A DNA stretch of 64,000 nt from Pyrenophora tritici-repentis (lineage: Eukaryota; Ascomycota; Dothideomycetes; Pleosporales; Pleosporaceae). A program made the position numbers and the translations under genes. Position 1 is the stretch's first letter, and every line of letters begins with the position of its first letter. Below the pieces are notes generated by a model. The model did no database searches and had not been told where the DNA came from. It was given only the letters and a program-made list of their open reading frames with translations. The stretch is from positions 2,604,001-2,668,000 of the forward strand of contig NC_089391.1 in assembly GCF_003171515.1 (NCBI RefSeq). Direction: 5' to 3'. Below, in pieces: positions 58,494-64,000 of the stretch.

Positions 58494-59084
58494 GAAGTTC
58501 GCATTGTGGCGTTATGGAAATGTACAGTATATGTGTATGATAAGAGAGACTAGCATTGTGGGCGTTGCAGGTGGATTGCATCTACACTGGGTAAGTGAAT
58601 GCATACATATGCGTGCGATGAGGGCCGTTCTTTCCTCCCATGACCTTACGGTAACATCTCATCTTCCTCCAAGCCAACCGCTCGCTCACGTCTACCTAAT
58701 CGTCGCTCCGGTCGGACCTTTCTCCGCTCCGTGCTTGCGCAAACATAAGAGCTTCCCTCATCCCTTACCCTTTCCCTTTCTCCACACATTACCAACAGCG
58801 CATCGAACAGATCCTACAGACGGCCTATGCATTTTCCCTATTGCTGGTCGGCTCTGTACCCCTTTGATTTATTCGAAGGGTCAAACGCGCGAGAACAATC
58901 ACCGTGGTCATCTACCCAGTCGCGAGACTTGGGTGGAGGCGCACACCGAGCACTTGCTTCAGAACTGCCTGATTTATTGAGCGAGATTCTTCTCCTGGCA
59001 GACTAAATGTAGGGGTACACTTTTTGTAACACGTGATTACTGTGAGATTTGGTAATTGGGTATTATATATCTAGCTATCTTTAT
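58494..59084. other. Intergenic region between convergent genes; no gene seen
   Basis: 3' flanks of CYM1 (plus) and the M20 peptidase gene (minus). A longer plus frame through the CYM1 3' UTR has no protein character. Confidence 0.6.
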
Positions 59085-60296
59085 TTACAGTTCAAGCTGT
59101 TCTTTGGCTTTGCCTTGTCGCTCCTTTTGGCGTACTTCGGTGGCTTTGAGGATGAGACGGCGGTAGTCGAGCACGGCTTGTTCGAGCTCCTTGCGCTTGA
59201 GCGCTTCGTGGTCGGAATGCGCGACGAAGATGGAGCCGGGGCCGTAGAGGTAGCGCTTGTGGTCGCCGGACAGGTTGGGCACGTCGGTTCCGTAGTTGAC
59301 GGTCATAGTCTCGAAGCCTTCGATGTCGCAGTCAATGTCTACAACGCCATAGCCCTCGCTCGACCACTCTACGTTTAGATCACCACCTTCCTTTTGTGCA
59401 AATGCCTTGACTTCCTGGAGCGCATTGATGATTTGTCCGCGTACAAGGTCGGGTGTGCCGGCTGCGAGGCGCGTAGCGATATTCGCAGTCGCAGTCTCAG
59501 CAACGACGTTGGCCGCGACACCGCCTTGGACGCGTCCAAAGTTCATCGTGGTGTTGCCGTACTTTGTGCTCCAGGGCAGGTGCTCCCTTAGCTTGAGCAG
59601 CTCGCCCAGCGCCGAGACCATGATATCATTCGCGCTCACGCCCAGCCATGGGTATCCCGAATGCGCCGCCTTGCCCGTCGCCTGGAGCGAGAAGCCCAGC
59701 ATGCCCTTGTGTCCGCAGACCAACTTCCTCTCTGTAGGCTCGCCGAATATAATAATCTCATGCGAGGAAGGGCGATCAGACCAGTCGCTGAATGCGCGCA
59801 TGCCGTCGCCGCCCGTTTCTTCGCCCACCACAAACAAGAGCGATATGTCGTCCTGCATATGCTCCCTGATGGCTTCTGCAGCGATTATCATGGGTGCCAC
59901 GCTGCCTTTTGCATCCACACTCCCCCGGCCTCCAATCATATCCGTAGTCTCATTGTAGTAGTATGGCCAATACGGTGGTACTACATCGATGTGTGAAGAT
60001 AACAGAATCGTAGTCTCGCGCGTGCTGCCGTATGCGAGAAGGTTGTACCTGTCCTTTGACACCTCTTGCTTCTCTACAGTCCAATTATGCGCGCGCAAGT
60101 ATCTTGTAAGCCAAGCTCCTACTTTGCCTTCGTTTTCGGTTATCGATTCGATCTCTACGAGATTGCGGTGGAGCTCGAGGAGGTTCTTGGAGGTGGATGG
60201 GTCGAGAACGGTGGGTTCGAGAGATGATTGGGCTGGCGTGATGGAAGCAAGGGTGCTGAGAGCCAGAGGAACGAGAGAGAGCGCTTTGAGAACCAT
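59085..60296 (-). CDS. Secreted or vacuolar M20-family metallopeptidase
   Basis: A single exon of 403 aa. The N-terminus MVLKALSLVPLALSTLASITPAQS is a clear signal peptide. The two-zinc centre of the M20 (ArgE/DapE/ACY1/CPG2/yscS) family is visible: His102 in LLSSHIDVVPP, Asp128 in GRGSVDAKG (bridging), Glu159/Glu160 in VVGEETGG (catalytic base and ligand), Glu186 in FGEPTE, and a C-terminal His in FVAHSDHE. The central dimerisation domain starts with GKAAHSGYPWLGVSAND. Several NxT/S sequons fit the secretory route. It likely trims peptides or N-acyl amino acids outside the cell or in the vacuole; acetylornithine deacetylase annotation would be misleading given the signal peptide. The exact substrate is unknown. 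Confidence 0.9.
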   Translation of the reverse strand: MVLKALSLVPLALSTLASITPAQSSLEPTVLDPSTSKNLLELHRNLVEIESITENEGKVGAWLTRYLRAHNWTVEKQEVSKDRYNLLAYGSTRETTILLSSHIDVVPPYWPYYYNETTDMIGGRGSVDAKGSVAPMIIAAEAIREHMQDDISLLFVVGEETGGDGMRAFSDWSDRPSSHEIIIFGEPTERKLVCGHKGMLGFSLQATGKAAHSGYPWLGVSANDIMVSALGELLKLREHLPWSTKYGNTTMNFGRVQGGVAANVVAETATANIATRLAAGTPDLVRGQIINALQEVKAFAQKEGGDLNVEWSSEGYGVVDIDCDIEGFETMTVNYGTDVPNLSGDHKRYLYGPGSIFVAHSDHEALKRKELEQAVLDYRRLILKATEVRQKERQGKAKEQLEL

Positions 60297-61051
60297 GGTG
60301 TGGGTGGTTCGCTGTTGCGATTGGAGGTTGGTTGGAGCTTAGGAATGAGAGACGATAGCTCGGCGCAACAGAGCTTCGTTAGTTAACTTAGCTGCAGCCG
60401 ATGACGATTATGAGCCTTAGTGTCCGCTCTCTTTGCACATGCATGTTACCTCATACGCACGAATCCCATTCGAGTGGTTAATTAACAGGTTCCATACTTT
60501 TTCATCCCTCACTTCCAATTGGTTTTTAAGAACAAACATTTCGCTGCAGCGATGAGCCCCCCACCTTGAGTTTGTACCTCGCTGTCTTGCGCGAGTATAT
60601 TTTACTTCTGACAGAGCAATATCGCCGAAGTCGGTTCTACAGTTTGAAATAGTGAACGATGGACTGGTTAACTTCAACAAATTCCTGTAAGCGGGCTATT
60701 GTACCAGGGAGGATAGTGAAGCCCCGGTTCCTAAGTATGACTTTAGAACATCCGTTACGTTAGCAGAAAAAGGACTGGTCTTATTGATAGCCTGCAACTG
60801 TTCAATTGATTATTCGTTTGCTAGATAGAATAGCCAGGGAAGTTGAGCACTAGTGACGGATTTGGAAGGAACGGAAGGGGCAAACACGGATTCATCTTAA
60901 GACCTCCACTATATGCATTCTTGTCCTCTTTTGTGTATGTTACACGGTAGCGTGCTAAGCTACGTAAGGTCACTAACGCATAAAATCTATGTAGTGAATA
61001 GGAATGCGAAGCGGCAATCCTGCAGAATATACAACAGTCTAACTATTTAGC
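60297..61051. other. Gene-poor stretch left of LTR copy B
   Basis: Promoter side of the M20 gene and then AT-rich DNA. A plus frame ending at 60690 (reading ...SVLQFEIVNDGLVNFNKFL) has some protein-like character but no start or splice context; possibly a relic. Confidence 0.35.
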
Positions 61052-61258
61052 ACAACTGTTGGAAGGCCTTGTACGATCGTACGGTGAATAACAGTAGCTA
61101 AGGTAATCTTGTGTATTGGTATTCTGGTGTATGATGATTCTACGAATGTGGGGGCTACGAAGGTATACATAACGTTGGGTCCGAGTTGGGCCGAAGTAGG
61201 ATCGAGGCGGTACATTGGGCCTTATTAGGCGACACACCGTGTGTATGCCGACAACAAC
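61052..61258 (-). mobile_element. Solo LTR-like element, copy B (197 bp plus 5-bp target duplication)
   Basis: The element proper is 61057-61253, the reverse complement of copy A at 50851-51047 with one C/T difference in 197 bases. It is flanked by ACAAC on both sides (61052-61056 and 61254-61258), a perfect 5-bp target-site duplication different from that of copy A. This shows independent insertion rather than segmental duplication. Ends are TGT...ACA. The short frame starting MCRLIRP that can be read in both copies is part of the element and not a gene. Confidence 0.85.
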
Positions 61259-62448
61259 TGTAATTTACTAAGAGGGTATCGAATAACTCAAAGAACAAAC
61301 GAAATACGGAACTAGCGGTCTGAAGCTATGGTATAAGATTTTGCACAACTGGAACTTAGAAGTGAGGTAAACTTGGACACAGATAATAATAACAATAGAG
61401 TAGGAAAGTAAAAGATTGTTTTGGGTATTTTTTACCTTTGGAGAATAGACACAAGAATTCAATTCTAATAGTTAAGACTTGTTGTAGTATCTCTTCTAAA
61501 GTGTTACGTAATGCTTTCTACTAAGATAATTATAAAGAATTTTCTAAGTGATTAATATCAAGATAGACGGTTGCTATTTAGAGCTACAGATTCGCTAATA
61601 AACTCCTATAATCTCCCTTTTGCCTGCATGTATGTCGGACCTAGCCTTCGCATTTTATCCCTTGCTCCTCTCGAACGTGGAAAGTTTGTGCGCTAATCAT
61701 ACCTAGGTACCTGAGTACCGATTTCTGTTTCTCTCATCATCTCCCATCGTCCTTATCGATCGGGAAGCGTGGAATCTGAAGTATACCTAGATACGCCCGG
61801 AAAAGCTGTGCTAAGATCCGGGACTGACCAGAAGGATCGGATGCAAGGCAGTCATCTCAGGTAAGAGTCAGGCTGCAATACCTGCCGTATATACCTAGAT
61901 GTTCTGCTTCACACACGACAGGAAGGCATTGTGGGACTGCTGCATTCTTCTAGCAGACAGGGATTCTCCACTATCCCGGACGCGTTCCCTTCCTAGGCAG
62001 TACGGCCTCGTCCTTCATCACCCTGACGTGATTAAACTTCAAGCCCATCTCTCAAAGCTTCTACAACGCAGAGAGAACCGTTCTAGTGGAACGTGGTCAC
62101 CACCTCCTATATGCTGTTGAGAGCGACCGACAGTGCTGAGCGCCCGTTGACCGAGCACGCCATTTACCCACCAAATGAAGATCTATGAACAATCCTTAGA
62201 GTAAGCATTCCTAAGCTTCGTGATATGCCATCTTACCTAGCCCCTCAACTTATCTAAAAGATACCCGCGGACGCATTTGGTGACACTATCTTCCTGCAGG
62301 CTAGCCCACATGAAGGTTGGGGGTACACAACCTGAAAGATGTGAAAACCCCAATAGAGTTCAACGAGCGCGATTCTCGCAAAATACATCAAGATACATAG
62401 CTAGTACCGAAAGCCTCGCAGTATAAAAGATCTGAGTTCCGTACATCG
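61259..62448. other. AT-rich, probably decayed repeat DNA
   Basis: Strongly AT-rich, TpA-rich sequence at about 61260-61620, followed by more mixed sequence. No supportable gene. The composition is compatible with repeat-induced point mutation of old transposon DNA, but no parent element could be recognised. Confidence 0.45.
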
Positions 62449-62921
62449 ATGGAAAGCATCCAAGGAGGGCTATACAATCCATGGCGAGATGCAAAACAAC
62501 CACAATGGCGGCCCTGCGAAGGAACTCTACTGCCTGGTAACGAGCCATACGATGAACACATGTACGTCTGTCTGGAGCTTGTTTACTTTGTGGAAGAACA
62601 ACGCGACTCGAATGGCTCCAACGACGATTGGGGGGGTGAACATCTTGACGGCGACCCGATTCCAGTGTGTACATTCGCCAGGAAGAGGCACACATACGTA
62701 TGGCAATGTGTAAGTAAACTGGGTCAGACAAATACTCGCATAGCTAACTGTGTCGGTGTTAGGATAGATGTGGGTACACATCATTGCCGTACACGACCCC
62801 TTCATGCCCTTCGTGTGGCCACGGACGCTGTGGGACTTGCCCCATCACCAAAGTCCAGCTGAGGGCACACACAATACAGGAGTGGTTGGTCTCGGATCGC
62901 GAGTCGTATATACCTGGTTGA
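62449..62921 (+). CDS. Possible small Cys-rich zinc-ribbon protein
   Basis: Proposed exons 62449-62709 and 62763-62921. The 53-bp intron has textbook fungal signals: GTAAGT donor, GCTAAC branch site and GTTAG acceptor, phase 0. The product would be 139 aa. The splice creates WQCDRCGYTSLPYTT, followed by PSCPSCGHGRCGTCPI, a cluster of seven Cys with W-x-C-x2-CG ... C-x2-CGH-x2-C-x2-C spacing. It resembles the small zinc-binding modules common in lineage-specific fungal proteins. The first exon is less convincing and the start uncertain. The gene lies in repeat-like DNA. Function unknown; it could also be a fragment of a larger broken gene. Confidence 0.45.
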
Positions 62922-64000
62922 GACACAGGTGTTCTCTCTTAGGTGGTCGCTGCACCCCTTCAAGTGGACCGAACAAAGGATGAGGCCCTTATGATAACGA
63001 TGACATGTACATGTCTGTGAACATGGCGATACACTAGGATAATCACTTAGAGGATCTTCGGGGTGGACTTGGTTTCCTGGATGAGTAGTGCGTGCTCGCT
63101 CAAATTCGTCGTGTCGTTGTAAGCAACGGCTTTCGATGCTGGTTTTTCTTTACACATTTTCTTTGCTCCTCTTCTCAGCTAATCAGGTATTTTTTGTGCG
63201 AGGAGTGTGGAGGTGCGCACGTCCTGAAGCGAACACTGGATATTCGCACGGTTACAATAGTCTGTCCTAATATCAGCGTAGTCTTTCCTCTTGTGCGGGG
63301 GGCCGCATTGCTCTACCTACCAAGTAGATATAATATAGTAAGAACCTCTAATTCCTCCTACCAATCATGTCATAGGTTCTGTTGACTCATTGCTGATTTG
63401 TTCCAAGGTTGAATAGAACCCTGTAGGTCTAGGAAGCTGAGAGAGTGAAGTCGAAGAATATTAATAGAGCTATCATCAGATAGGACAAGTGTTTAATCAT
63501 GGTATAATAAGAATTATATGAAGATGAAAGATAGTAAAAGATCGAGAAAGTCACGGTATTCACATCCTATCTTTTGTCTTATCGGCGTAAGGCGCCGAAT
63601 GAGTATCAAACTGATTGGAGGGTAGGTAGTTTCAGGAAAGCAAGGGGGAGAGAGGGTATGCAGGCTGTTGCACAAGAAAAAGGGTGAAAAGTTTCACGAT
63701 AAGGAAGGAGGATAGGTGCTACCAAGAGAAAGAGACAAGGTAAATAGTATAAAAAGGGGGGAAGGGTGCATAAGAGGTTAAAATTACACGGTTTAAGTAA
63801 AGGAAAGGACGGCGGGTATTCGAAGAGCAGCGAAAGAGGTCACGCTATCAAGCTGAGTCATCGAGGCTACGTGTGAACAAGCCATCTGGAAGTGTTACTT
63901 GAACACGGATCGGTACCAACTGATATGCTTATTGGCCTCTGCGACGATGCATTCTGATAGGATATGGAAGAACGTGGCTGCTCGAGACGCCTTGACAACA
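62922..64000. other. AT-rich terminal region, no gene seen
   Basis: No convincing ORF. The 63.35-63.56 kb part is very AT-rich, followed by purine-rich sequence (GA/AAG-rich, about 63.6-63.85 kb). Probably repeat or decayed transposon DNA continuing beyond the window. Confidence 0.45.

Overview
The window looks like nuclear DNA of a filamentous ascomycete (Pezizomycotina). The reasons are short GT-AG introns (mostly 45-60 nt) with CTAAC-type branch sites, a Zn2Cys6 regulator, typical fungal gene families and a yeast-alpha-factor-type pheromone precursor at the left edge. A member of the Dothideomycetes/Pleosporales is my best guess, but that is inference from gene style only. Gene models below were spliced by hand; all junctions quoted keep the reading frame.

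Left part (1-30 kb), mostly conserved housekeeping genes: the 3' end of an alpha-pheromone precursor (1-153), a SAM/PH-domain protein (minus), a long GC-rich spacer with a C23 tract, a Zn2Cys6 transcription factor, an uncharacterised Ser/Pro-rich protein, the U1 snRNP splicing factor Prp39, a secreted gamma-glutamyltransferase (minus), the mismatch-repair ATPase MSH3, a small hydrophilic protein (minus), a CobW-type metallochaperone GTPase, a TPS3/TSL1-type trehalose synthase subunit (minus) and a DUF7704-like membrane protein (minus).

Middle part (30-42 kb), gene-poor and more accessory: a divergent CorA-like membrane protein, an arginyl-tRNA synthetase paralogue with altered signature motifs, an aldo-keto reductase and two tRNA genes. 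The tRNA-Gln(CTG) at 41.6 kb has an ordinary anticodon-loop intron. The tRNA-Glu(CTC) at 38.2 kb is the most striking object of the window: a perfect 72-nt cloverleaf can be read only if three insertions are removed. One is the normal 37/38 anticodon intron. The other two have GT...CTAAC...AG architecture and the size of this genome's spliceosomal introns.

Right part (42-60 kb): an amino-acid permease (minus), a long spacer, a KIN4-type protein kinase (five exons, minus), a nitronate monooxygenase ending in the peroxisomal signal SKL (minus), a taxilin-family coiled-coil protein (four exons, minus) head-to-head with the mitochondrial presequence protease CYM1, and a secreted M20 metallopeptidase (minus). 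Two 197-bp elements (50851-51047 and, inverted, 61057-61253) differ at one base, start TGT and end ACA, and are each flanked by a perfect 5-bp direct repeat; they are best read as solo LTRs. The last 3.7 kb is AT-rich, repeat-like and almost gene-free, apart from a possible small Cys-rich zinc-ribbon gene.
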